DNA of 64,000 bases, from positions 119,331 to 183,330 of the forward strand of contig JXTB01000480.1 of NCBI GenBank assembly GCA_002914805.1, in the 5' to 3' direction. The notes under the pieces were generated by a model, which was given only the letters and a program-made list of their open reading frames with translations, was not told where the DNA came from and made no database searches. The stretch is from Parasponia andersonii. Lineage: Eukaryota; Streptophyta; Magnoliopsida; Rosales; Cannabaceae. The position numbers and the translations under genes were made by a program. This document shows, piece after piece, positions 25,596-36,636 of the stretch. Position 1 is the first letter of the stretch, and each line of letters starts with the position of its first letter.

Positions 25596-25673
25596 CTATA
25601 AGTTATGTGGAGTGAGTTTTCACTTTCGGTTTCTCTAAATTGGAAGTGAGCCAGCATGCTCCATTGAGGATAC

Positions 25674-25682
25674 TTATATATA
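25674..25682 (-). promoter_or_regulatory. TATA box of the Gly/Cys-tail protein gene
   Basis: On the minus strand TTATATATAAG lies about 80 bp before the start codon, with AT-poor sequence between, the spacing expected for a short leader. Confidence 0.55.
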
Positions 25683-28462
25683 ATTTTTACTTTGGATGTT
25701 AAAGTCAGTGTTTCAGCATAAAATATTTTCCTCAAGGTCCAATAACACTTTAGTGGTAGTCCTTTTTTCCCCCTCTCTTTCCTCCTTTAGGACTTTTCAA
25801 CATGATTCTCTTTGCTTGCAATAGAATTGGCAGGCAAAACCATCAGAGGTTTGACATGAAGATTAGTGGTTCAACATATATAGTCACTACCAAAAACAGC
25901 CATGTTGATAGTTCTAATGGGCTATTTTTTCTTTTTTTTTTTTGGCATCTTTATCCCACTCTTTCTTGTCATGAAAAATGGTGTAGGTGGAGGTTGGCAT
26001 GAGTTTAAGCTGTCACTTTGGATAGTGACAGCCAAATGGGCAAATGTGTGTACTCATATGGAGTGTGAATTCAGTGCACACTTTTGTAGAATGAAACATG
26101 ATTTTGGCTATTCCCTTTTTCAATAATTCACAATATTTAATTTGGTATTTGATGGGAGTTTGGGGGAGGCTGGAACTAGTCCAATCTGTTTTGTAATTCT
26201 GGTCTCCCATTAAGGATTTAAAATGCCCCATTAAGGATTTAAAATGCAATTATTTGTGTAAGGTAGATTCCTCCTTTAACCCCGAACCACCTTATGGAAC
26301 AATGACAAACAAACTAAGAGATACAATACTGGATTTGATATATTAATTGATTTGAATTGGATTGTGGAGGCCAATTTGGAAAAGGGTGTTGGCCTAGCAA
26401 GAAAACACCATCGGGGTTTTGATTCTCTTAATATATGCTGATCGTTCCCTCCCCTTTTCCCATCAAACTAATTTGGTTTTTTATTCCTTATTGCGAGAAG
26501 TTGAAACAAGTTTTTCAATGAATGCCCTTTCTATTTAGTCCTCTTGCCCTCTTCTATTATATCGCGGTAAAATAGGACTACTGACATTCAGAGACCATAT
26601 CAACTTCAAAATACTCACTAAAATAAGAATTTACCAAAATTTGGGAGATCATGAACTCGATGGGCTTTATATTTGATTGCACTAAAAGACCAAGTATACT
26701 CATATTTTGTTATCCACTAACTCAATTATGGCCAATGAAAGGTTCCAAAACACATTGGAAAGTGGAAAGAGAATATTGAATTTACCCTATTCTCTCCATG
26801 AAAAAATGTGCTTGAGGGAAACGCCATGGTACAGTATGTACCATTTTTGTATCCCATTTTCCGTTTTGTTAATATGCACTGTGGTGTGCTGTGACTAGTA
26901 TCCAAAAATGCCAGAATTATTAGAGCAAAATCTCAATAATTCACCACTCAAATGTTTTGTGCTTATGAGCTCCACGTGACCATAATCTTAGTGGAGCATT
27001 ATTTTATTTTATTTTTAATTACATTAAATTCTTGTTTGCCCAAATCTTCTAACAAAGGATTATATTCTGACTTGTGTCGGATCAGAATAGGATGGACTTT
27101 TGCTGTGTGTGTTTATATTTATTCTCTTATGTTGTCTAATATATTTTTGTACAAGCTTGATAATTAATAGTTAATTTTCTTTAATTGGGAAGTTTGAACC
27201 CATTTCATTTTTCGCTGTTTTTAATCATACTTCAGATTTGAAACATGTGGTCCACCTATAATATTGGATAAAATAAGGTAATTAAGAAACCAAGATGTTT
27301 CATCAAAAAAAAAAAAGAAAAGGAAACCAAGATCTGTAATGTTTACTTTTGAGCTTTAATAATAGTAACAGTCACTAGAATTATATTGGAAGGACATTAA
27401 CCATCTAATTAATGTTTTACTAAGTTAAAATTCTTTTATTTCTTGCAATATTATCTAAAGTTCTTAAAGAATGGGACTCAAATAATATATTGTGTTATTG
27501 AGTAATCCTCTGTGTTCTAAGTATAATCAGTCACCATAATAGGACTTTACTGCATATAATTATGCTATTTTGCCTAGCTCTGATTTAAGGCTTTTGCTCT
27601 GTATTCACTTGAAAAGGCTACGACTTGTGACCGAAAAAAAAAAGAAACAGGAAAAAAAAAGGAAAAAGGTCTAACAATATCACTTTTGAAACCCTGAATG
27701 ACTTTTATCTAAATTGAAGCATAATGACATCAAAGTTTTCCTGATTTAGACCATTCAAAGTTGATTCAAACTGAGTAAAACTCAATGACATAAAATTGGA
27801 AAGTAAGCAGAAATGTCTATATAGGAAAGAGGATTAATATAGACATAAACAATTTGCCCCTTTATTCCAAAATTTAAAAATAGCATATAGTTTCAGAAAA
27901 TAAAGCACAACAAAAGCAAGAACTAGTGGTTGAATGCAATAAGGATTCAACTGATGTCCTAGGTTCTCTTCTCTAGATCTTTATGGAAAGAGTAGGAAGC
28001 CTTTAAGATTTTCTAAGGTATTCTTCTTCATCATTGTTGATACTTATTGGTTAATCTTTATAACATGTTTGTTAGCTGCTTCCTACCCACTGTCTGTACT
28101 CATGTATTCTTTTTCTCTTAGATTCTTTTAGAGCTTAACACAAATCCAATGACCTGGCAGGTTCTAGTTCTGTTCACATGTATGTTAGATTCTTTTAGAT
28201 TTGGAGAGCTTCAAGTTATATGCCTTTGTTTCTTATTTTAGATTTTTCTTCAATGAAGTCTTAACATTATTCTTTAACTCTGTTTCTTCACCTTAAGAAT
28301 ATTGCAAATTCATTGAGCCCTTTAGGCTGCAACTTTATAAAAGATCAGGCAAACTTTAATGGCCTAATTAGTCTTATTATTTAATTTTAAGTTTCTTAGC
28401 TGGTATCTAGTGTTATAGAGGTTATGGAGAGGAAAAAATAGAAATAATGTCCTTTCTTTTAA
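25683..28462. other. Intergenic, no gene recognised
   Basis: No domain-bearing frame is present on either strand. A 21-bp unit is tandemly duplicated near 26206-26247 (CCCATTAAGGATTTAAAATG). The rest is AT-rich unique-looking sequence with poly-A tracts. Confidence 0.5.
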
Positions 28463-28647
28463 GGGTACGTTTAATGATGAAAAGAATCGTAAAAGGAAAG
28501 GTTTTAGATAATAATGAGTCGGAATCAAAAGTTGTTTTTTCCATTCCAAGTTTCACCAATTATATGAGAAATTCACAAAAACTTGTTTCCTATTAGCGTA
28601 AGTAAACTTATGAATCCATGGCACACTACTGATTACTAAACGTGGCC
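28463..28647. mobile_element. Tourist-like (PIF/Harbinger) MITE, 185 bp
   Basis: The left end GGGTACGTTTAATGAT and the reverse complement of the right end GGCCACGTTTAGTAAT form terminal inverted repeats (12 of 16 identical). Both sides carry TAA, the 3-bp target duplication of this superfamily. It lies about 330 bp downstream of the reticulon gene's stop codon and is non-coding. Confidence 0.72.
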
Positions 28648-28977
28648 TAAGTGTTCAATCTTTTACTTCTGTTTTATACTTTCTTTCCCAGAACTCATTC
28701 AATTAGACTTCTGTTGAATGATTTCATGCAGGTCTTTTTTTCTTGCTTGTATTACTAACCAGCATGTTGAATATTCATGCTTAAAATGAATATCAATTTA
28801 TTTTCACAGTTTTATTAAGGCTTTATACATGTAAATATCTTAGAGTACTATACAAGGAAGTGTCAAGTTACACAAACATATATATATCATATGTAAATAT
28901 ATTCAAACTGGGATTTACATGTGAAACTCAGGGAAGGAGAAATCTATATCATAATCTATATGATGCTGTTTAACTTT

Positions 28978-30659
28978 TCATCTGAATTTCTTGTGCTTCA
29001 CTGGACCTCGTGGAATCTTGTTGAGAAAGTTCGAATCCAATCTTCTATATGATCTCTTTATCTCCTGGACTATTCTAATAGCAAGATGATCGACGTCATC
29101 TTCAAATCGATCATACAGAAATGGCACCGTTTCCAGACAGATAAAGCCTTTATTGTGAAATCAAACAACCAAAAACACCAATTTAGGCCAATGCTCAGCA
29201 CCATAAACAGTGTTGTATTTAGTCAAGGTCACTCATTATATCTAGCAAAAAAGCTTAGTTGGAGGAAAAGATAGTTCTTACCCACGTAAAGGAAATTCAA
29301 GAAGCTGAAATAGGTCCCAATCACAGACAGAAAATAGAGAGATATAATTGCCTGAAAAAATTAGAGAGAAAAGAGACAATTTGAGTCCAGTTTTATGAAA
29401 ATTTGAGTTTTATTGGTGGAAAAAGAATGTTGACTTGTGATGTACCAAGAAGAAAAGTGGGAGATCTCTTCCACATGCTATGTCAAGGAGCTTTGACAAT
29501 AACTGGTTGAATCTTCTATGGAAGGTTGACGCCACCTCTCTAAATGCAGATTCTTGTAACACAACTTCTGGAATTTTGGGAGGAGTCCTGTAAGAATCTT
29601 ATTGTAGTTGAAATCAATAAATGTATATTAACATAACATCCTCAACCAGAATATGTTACACAAAAATGATAAGAGTTAAACAGAACATGATCCTATTAGG
29701 ATCGTCGAATGGAATAGATGACAATTAGGAATCTAACTCGAGCAGTATTAAACTTTTCATTAACAATAATATAGGTATAAAGTTGATGAAAATTGTACCA
29801 CTTAAATGTTTCTGCACCAGAAGACCATATGAAGAACACAAGCATAATGGTGATAGAGATGTGACAGAGGAGGGTCACAAAATTATACTCGACCACTTCA
29901 AACAGAAACCATATCACTGTCATTCCAATCAAAATTGCAGCTGAGATATTCCTCTTCTTCCATAACAACACATCTGCAACTGCAATTCAAATTATTTGTT
30001 TGTCAATATTCATTCTTTGGATGCTAATGCAAAACTATATAAATTATCATAACAATAAATAATTACCTCAAAATCGACAAATAAGTAGCAACTTTTCTAT
30101 TGTTAAATTGTGGAAATGGTATATAGGCAACAAGGTTTAGCTTATATACACATACTTATGAAATTCGAACTGATATTTAACTAAAATTCCAACTATGAAT
30201 TTTAATTTTATAATCTATTTACAGAATATTCAAGGTACATAATTTTTTTTCCTTTGCTCATAAACTCATTAATATGTCTATGTTAAGGTCAATTTTGAAT
30301 TGTACAACTTACATAACAAGGTATCTATAGGTATACATTTATTATTCAATTCAAGCTAGACTACATAAAACAAAAAGCTAATCAAAATAACTAATTTCCA
30401 CAGTTTTGCTAGACACTTTAGCTAGTGTTGAAAGTGCATATACATATAACATAGTTAGTTCCAAGGGTTTAAAAAAAAGGTTATGAGAAGCAATCTCCCA
30501 CAATAAATTTATGTGGCATTTTGTTAAAAAAAAAAAGGAGAAATATAGAAGAGTACCTTTTCCTCCTCCAAGAACTTCATATATCGGTTTTTCACGTCCA
30601 AAAAGCCTTCTCCCTCTTGATATTTCGTTTTCTGAGTCTGATGGTGGATAATTAGACAT
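28978..30659 (-). CDS. RTNLB: Reticulon-like protein, RTNLB family
   Basis: This is an ER membrane-shaping protein. Five exons on the minus strand: 30557-30659, 29799-29979, 29446-29587, 29282-29351 and 28978-29147, all with GT..AG borders and matching phase, give 221 residues. The short polar N-terminus ends in RRLFGREKPIYEVLGGGK, the plant RTNLB signature entering the reticulon domain (VADVLLWKKR). Two long hydrophobic hairpins follow, at about residues 46-87 and 137-172, separated by the loop WTPPKIPEVVLQES. The C-terminus ends PRGPVKHKKFR, a basic tail typical of the family although not a strict KKxx signal. Length fits the small RTNLB proteins. It is closest in pattern and context to Arabidopsis RTNLB9 (At3g18260, from memory). 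A TATA box lies about 70 bp upstream. It looks intact. Confidence 0.93.
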
Positions 30660-30726
30660 GGTTTTCTATTTTTTATTTTTTACAAGTTAATTTGATTGCA
30701 TAAGGGCTAATGAAACAAGGAGCAAC

Positions 30727-30735
30727 TATATATAT
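30727..30735 (-). promoter_or_regulatory. TATA box of the RTNLB gene
   Basis: Minus-strand TATATATAG lies 68-76 bp before the reticulon start codon, implying a leader of about 40 nt. Confidence 0.55.
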
Positions 30736-30985
30736 GGATATTGGGGTTCTAAGCTTGGTAATAAAGTAAGCTTCAACCAAGTAAGGAATGCCTTGGGGCT
30801 TGGCATTGAAGGGTTACTTTGCAGGAAAGTTACTACAGGACATCTATGTAATCTCATTACAAATTAAGGTCTTTTTAGCTTTACATTTAAAATTGATTCT
30901 TCTTGTCTAATAAAACATTTAAAGTTATGATTTACAGAATTATAATGTAAAATGGTGCACTATTTTTGTGCAAGATTTTGGATTC

Positions 30986-30989
<4 letters not shown>

Positions 30990-31024
<35 letters not shown>
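30990..31024. repeat. (TA)n microsatellite
   Basis: About 35 bp of alternating TA directly abut the target duplication of the neighbouring MITE. Confidence 0.85.
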
Positions 31025-31028
<4 letters not shown>

Positions 31029-31032
31029 TAAA

Positions 31033-31243
31033 GGGCACCAATCCAGTAGGTATTTTTTTTTTTACCTATGGATAGGTATCAATTTGGCCAATAAAAACTT
31101 AGCATGTACATTTTTTTATTATAAAAAGTAAGAGAGAGAAAGAGCATTAATGATGCACGTCTTTTTATGTACCTCATTATANGGCTAAAAAAAAAATACC
31201 TATCCATAGATAAAGAAAAAAAATACCTATTGGATTGGCAACC
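31033..31243. mobile_element. Mutator-like MITE, 211 bp
   Basis: The left end GGGCACCAATCCAGTAGGTA and the reverse complement of the right end GGTTGCCAATCCAATAGGTA form terminal inverted repeats, and the pairing continues inward (ACCTATGGATAGGTA near 31062 with TACCTATCCATAGA near 31198). Perfect 9-bp flanks ATTTTTAAA at 31024-31032 and 31244-31252 are the target duplication expected of Mutator-type transposition. A single N sits at 31182 inside. It is non-coding. Confidence 0.82.
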
Positions 31244-31252
31244 ATTTTTAAA

Positions 31253-31780
31253 TCGTCTTCTATTTTCCTGTTCAATTTTTGTGTGAATAATAAGTATTTG
31301 CGCAGAGAAAATGTAAAACGTGGCAACACACTAAAAGTTGACAACAAGAATAACAAAAGGAACAAAATATTAAAATGACAGAAAAATATATAAAATGACA
31401 ACATGTACAACTTCAAGGATAAAATCCTAAAAACCAGGTTAACTTATTAAATAAAAGATCTCATGTGATGAAGGGGAGAGTTGGGAAGACTCATATATAT
31501 ATATATATATATGTATATATGAGTGGTCTTTTCTGAACATATTTTGTTATTCATCAAAATCATCTTTCTTTCCAAATAAACAAAATGATGTTTCACTTCT
31601 TTTGGTGTTATTCAATTCTTTTCCATGTCATCTTCTCTATCTTTATATGAATATCAATAACGCTTGAGAAAAACTTTTCCTCCTTGACATATTTGTTTTG
31701 TCAGAACTTTTCATGAGTACAACCTACAAATAATGATGACTTTTATTTCAGCAACCATTAATATTTGCAATCACTTAGTG

Positions 31781-31856
<76 letters not shown>

Positions 31857-32079
31857 GTCCTCTTATCCTCCTAAATATTAATGGATCGGTAATACATGCC
31901 ACTCTTAAGGTATTACGGTCTCCCTCGTTCAATTTATGACATAATCGATGGGATCAATTAAGGATAGAGTTCGAAAAATTTGTCTAGGAATCGATTTTTT
32001 TACCACCTAAGAATTTCCTCTCTTGACTTTAGAGATGACATTGTGCAAATAAGGTCCCAGTTACGGTTAATCATAGAGA
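31253..32079. other. Intergenic with long (TA)n tract
   Basis: No gene is recognised. (TA)n tracts lie at about 31495-31511 and 31783-31853, the latter about 70 bp long. Confidence 0.6.
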
Positions 32080-32814
32080 AATACCTTCTTTTTTAATTTT
32101 TTTTTTTGCAAAAAATACTCTCTCTTCTTAACTTTTATAAATTAATATCCTCATATTTATAATTCTGCAAATTAATACCCTCATTTTTGAATTCTAAAAA
32201 TCAATACTCTAAAATTTATGATTTCTACAAATTAATATCCTTAATTTTTATTTTTTTTGTATATTTATACTATGAGCAAATTAAAAGATGAAAATACCTC
32301 TCATTAACTTATTAAAAATATTTAGATACTAGTATATTATCAGAAATTATTTTATAACTATTTTTTTGTTAATTGCTAAAAAAATATAAAACTTTATTTT
32401 ATCTCTCATATTTCTTTTTATTGTTACAATTAACTATTTTTACCTTTTGTTCTAATTTTTTATTGTTCTGTTTTAAATAAAAAGTGAAATAAGCTAACTA
32501 CAAATACTTTTTAGAAATTTTATTATTATTTAATAAGTTTTAATTAAGTTGATGATGACTATACTATCTCTTTATTATTAAAATCAATTAATTGGGCATT
32601 AAGGTTATAAATTTATAGGAATTTCAAATGTTAGAATATTAATTTGTAAAAATTTTAATTATTAGGATATTAATTTGTAGAATTTAAAATGATGGTATTA
32701 TTTTGCAAAAATTCAAAAATCAGAGTATTATTTTACAGAAATTTAAAAATGAAAATATTATTTTACATACATTCAAAAATTGTGATTTTTTTTTTTGTAA
32801 AAAAATTAAAAATC
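32080..32814. mobile_element. Hairpin-forming repeat element, cut by an assembly gap
   Basis: Both arms consist of short tandem repeats of about 30 bp (AAATTAATATCC plus a T-rich part), the right arm being inverted relative to the left. For example 32223-32240 is the exact reverse complement of 32665-32682. The right arm runs into the N gap, so the terminus and any target duplication are unseen. Family is unknown; a foldback element of Mutator or other DNA-transposon origin is the likeliest reading. Confidence 0.55.
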
Positions 32815-32938
32815 NNNNNNNNNNNNNNNNNNNNNNNNNNNNNNNNNNNNNNNNNNNNNNNNNNNNNNNNNNNNNNNNNNNNNNNNNNNNNNNNNNNNNN
32901 NNNNNNNNNNNNNNNNNNNNNNNNNNNNNNNNNNNNNN
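32815..32938. other. Assembly gap, 124 N
   Basis: This is a run of N between the hairpin element and a GA microsatellite, both of which are hard to assemble. Confidence 1.
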
Positions 32939-32945
32939 AAAGAAG

Positions 32946-32948
<3 letters not shown>

Positions 32949-33022
<74 letters not shown>
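32949..33022. repeat. (GA)n microsatellite
   Basis: This is about 74 bp of uninterrupted GA immediately right of the gap. Any open frame crossing it and the Ns is an artefact. Confidence 0.95.
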
Positions 33023-33024
<2 letters not shown>

Positions 33025-34024
33025 AAGTTGGACATTTTTTAATGGAAACTTGTTGATTAACGTCTGTTCTATTGTTTAGCCTCTTGGCACAAAGTTAGTT
33101 CGCAGTTTAAGCTTTTGGCTGGCTTGTATGTCCTATCTAAATCCAATAAATTGCTTGGAGCTCAATTTGATGTAATTCATCAATGTCAACCAATTAATTT
33201 TCAGATAAGAAATTAACACAAAAGAGATTAAGCAATATGAAAGGGTACATATATATCTTTTCATTTTCTTTCTTTTTCTGTTCCGTCAAAATGAACTTGA
33301 ATTTTTTAATAGCTAATGCATACTACAAGTAAAGAGTACCCGTACGTAGACTGCAGACTCAACAAGAACAAAAGCGAGAAGATTTGAACAAAAGAAAGGA
33401 AGAAGAATATAAAGCTCTCTCTGCATTGCTGTATTCACCCACCACTTATGAGCACTCTATGTCCACTCAAGATTCCTTGGTAGTATTGGGATTCAAGCAT
33501 TCGGTTTTTCCTCAACGAAAATGCTCATAACATGATCTCTTCCGACCTAGAAAGACTTTTATTCACCCTTTGAGCTTGTCCATCTAGAGCCATTGCCATC
33601 CTCTCAAAGTACGTATTACAATCGTTCACTTCTCTAGCACTGCCTTCCCTGAATCCACATCTTGGAAATCACAATGAGTTTCTGAAAAACTCAGGCCATA
33701 GAATGGAATGGTGATTTTTGGTAAATTTACTGATTGAAAAAGAATTAGGTTTAGGGGCCTTGGATTGGGTAATAAACTTATTTTGCGCGCTCTCTACAAA
33801 ATAGCTATATATGGGTTGGAGCCACCACGTGCGGTTTGAGGGGTTCCCTGCCAAGCGTACACACACACACACCTCGAGCTTTGTCAAAATCAGAAGCAAG
33901 ACTTGCAAGAAAATCATAAATACGCTTGTTTTCTAATAATTTTTTATAGCAAATGCTGTCTCCAGGATACAATATTCATATAAATCTCTTGCAAAAGTGC
34001 TTTGAGATGGCTGTAGAATACGTA
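33023..34024. other. Intergenic, possible coding scrap on minus strand
   Basis: No complete gene is recognised. On the minus strand 33525-33668 encodes 47 residues ending in a stop, including SAREVNDCNTYFERMAMALD and VNKSLSRSEEIML, which read more like a real protein than its flanks. No start or partner exon is found. A short CA run lies near 33860-33872. Confidence 0.35.
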
Positions 34025-34609
34025 GGTGATGTTTGGTACTCACTTTATATTGTATTAATTAAACACTATTATATTTGGTTGTTCTCTTGTAGGGTACTAT
34101 TTAATACTATATCAAAATATAATATAATATAATATGAAGAATATTATCTAATGCGGAAAAAATTATTTGTGTTATACTATATTATAACATTGACTCTCAT
34201 TATTTTTTCTATTTTTAATTTTTCTCTCATCATTTTTTCTATCTCTATTTTGTCTCTCATTCTTTTCTTTTTTTCACATCATTTTATTATTTTAAAAATG
34301 ATATTTTTCTAAATACTTTTAAAAATGATATTTTTCAAAAGTTAAATTAAAATTGGTCTTTTTGAAAAAAATAACTTTTGAAAAAATGGTATTTTAGAAG
34401 TGGTATTTTCAAAATAATTTTTTCAAAATGGTGCTTTACTCAATGAACTTTTAAAAGTAGTATTGTTCAAAAATTAATTTCTAATGCAATGTCTTAATAC
34501 ATCGCAAAACCAAACATTGTACTGCAATAGAATAGTGGAATACAATAAAATAAGCCAATATAATATATCATGATACAATACAATACTATGCAGCGTAACA
34601 AATATGACC
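34025..34609. mobile_element. MITE-like element, 585 bp
   Basis: The left end GGTGATGTTTGGTAC and the reverse complement of the right end GGTCATATTTGTTAC form imperfect inverted repeats, flanked on both sides by TA. The GTTTGGTAC-type ends resemble Tourist MITEs but the target duplication is not clear. The interior is AT-rich with short degenerate repeats and no coding potential. Confidence 0.55.
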
Positions 34610-34856
34610 TAGTGACATTACTTTCACCCTGGGTGACATCACAACCTTGGAATAATTATTTATTTCAAATGTTTCAGCAACATTATCATCGATCAGAATA
34701 AGAGCAATAACATCCCAAATCTCTTTCTTGTCGATTAAAAAAAAAAAGAGAGATTCGCTCAAAATGAGGCTTTATTGTGTTGGTTCTGCCTTATATCTTT
34801 GGGCCTGGACAATAAATGGGCTTTTAAGCCCAAAGTTACCTAAAGAAAAGAAGGGA

Positions 34857-34889
<33 letters not shown>

Positions 34890-34896
34890 CCAAGGC

Positions 34897-35107
34897 TTTG
34901 TTTTAAAGCCCTATGTCCTGCACTCGTAAAAGGAAGGGGCAATAAAGTTTCAGTTATCAAGTGAAGAACAAAAAGAAAAGTGGCAATAACCATTAGTGAG
35001 AGAAAGAGAGAAAAAGAGAGTGAGAGAAAGTAAGAGTTTTGGAGTTATTGCTCGATGATTAAGTGGTGATCTTTTGCACGATTTCACTCAAATCTGGCGT
35101 GATAAAT
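34897..35107 (+). repeat. Left fragment of a Ty1/copia LTR
   Basis: This matches 52164 onwards: TTTGTTTTAAAGCC, then GTGAAGAACAA, GTGGCAATAACCATTAG, GA-rich sequence and GATGATTAAGTGGTGATCTT. The right-hand copy follows copia pol directly, so this is the LTR of that element or a relative. It is cut at 35107 by the inserted solo LTR. Confidence 0.6.
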
Positions 35108-35883
35108 TGTGACAACTAGTATGAAAAAAGGATTTATTTGTATTAAATAAATAATATAAAGATAAAAAAAAAAGACAAAAGAACTCTTGATAAATAAATA
35201 TTATTTGGGGATACATCGGTAATTTTATTAGAGACCCTTTAAGAAACTTAAGACTAATAATCTGCTCAATTTATATATATGCTATGTAGAAAGAAAAAAA
35301 AAATAAAAAGAGAGTGGAGGCTACGTATTTAAGAAAAAGAAGATGATGAAGACTATTATCATGAGTTATTGAGACTCACATATAAGGTACTAAATTCTTA
35401 ACTAATTAAGTTTTATATTTTAGTTTAATTTCGGGATTGAGATTGAATATCTAGAATTAGAGTTTTGAATTGCTCATAAATTATTTATGATTTATGAGGA
35501 AGAATCTGATAGAATATGAAGCTTATTGATATTAGAATTTAAACAAGATAAATTTTGAGTGATTTAGTTAGGTAATAAAAAGTTATGAATTTTTGAGTTT
35601 TGTGCTAAGATGTTAAAACACAGTAAATGTTCTAATTAACTTTTCAAGGACTTTTATTAGTCTGATTGGGTCATATTTAGTATGGTTAGCATATCGAACT
35701 ATTTTTCTAACGGTACATAATTTATCAAAAAAGGACTTATAAATAGAGAGTCATAACTAATTCAAGTGAGTACTACGAATCTGGAAAAATTTGAAATTTT
35801 GGGTACTTTTAGCAAAACGTGGCATTGGCTTTTAAGGCTTTATAGGGCTTACCTATGGAATCTAGAATCACATTCTTGATACT
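35108..35883. repeat. Solo LTR, left part (split by the Tat element)
   Basis: It begins TGTGACAACTAG, a common start of plant Ty3/gypsy LTRs, and is interrupted at the ATACT target duplication of the Tat element. The remainder continues at 48264-49543. Confidence 0.55.
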
Positions 35884-36574
35884 TGTTGTGCGGTCTAAAA
35901 TCCTATGTCAGGTCGCATGAGTAGGAGTTAAGTTCGACCTCCTCCGCATAGGTTATGTGCGACCTCCTCTGCTTAGGTTACATGCGACCTCCTCTGTGTA
36001 GTTATGTGTGACCTCTTTTGCATAAGTTACGTGCGACCTCCTCTGTATAGGTTATAAGCGACCTCTTCCGAAAGAAAATGAAACAAGTCTCTGCTTCGTC
36101 AAACAGGTAACCTGCAAAGAAAGGGAAACAGAAGTCTCCCTTTTATGATCGACCAGTTACCCGTTTTGAGTGGTTACCCAATTATGTTGTTACTCAAATT
36201 GTATTACCCGATTGTATAGTTATCCGTTTTCACAATTAGAAACACTGAGTTACCCTCACCAATATAAAGGGAACTCAATGTTTCAGACGGGGGATTCCAA
36301 TTTTCCGATTTTCAGATTTCGAAATTCTGACTTCCAATTTGAGAGAGATTTCCAGACGAGACATTGTAACTTTGAGTGCTTGTAATTCTCCATAAAATAG
36401 TGAAAAACAATGGACGTAAGCTCATCTTTTTTGGGGCTGAACCACTATAAAATACTCTTTCTTTATTTGCTTTGATTAATAACCCAATTCACACAAGCCA
36501 CATCTCTCCCAATTCACACAAGCCACATCTCTTAATTTTTTCTAAATTTATTATTGATAAAACCTCCATCAACA
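35884..36574 (+). repeat. 5' LTR of the Tat element
   Basis: It runs from TGTTGTGCGG to CCATCAACA, 691 bp. Six diverged copies of a unit of about 24 bp centred on GTGCGACCTCCTC lie at about 35935-36070. A TATA box (TATAAAG) lies at 36263-36269. A 25-bp segment with CACACAAGCCACATCTCT occurs twice near 36488-36535 but once in the 3' LTR. Confidence 0.93.
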
Positions 36575-36576
36575 AT

Positions 36577-36593
36577 TGGCGTTAGAAGGAGGG
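36577..36593 (+). other. Primer binding site of the Tat element
   Basis: TGGCGTTAGAAGGAGGG begins two bases after the 5' LTR. The TGG start fits pairing with a tRNA CCA end; the tRNA species is not identified here. Confidence 0.65.
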
Positions 36594-36636
36594 CTATTCC
36601 AGAGAAAAAGTTTGTCAAATTCCACTTTTTTAATAA

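Noticed and set aside
32689-33056. Open frames of about 117 residues
   Set aside because: They run through Ns and the GA microsatellite.
35935-36070. Regular short repeats, considered as a CRISPR-like array
   Set aside because: Plant nuclear LTR; units are head-to-tail without spacers and recur in the other LTR.
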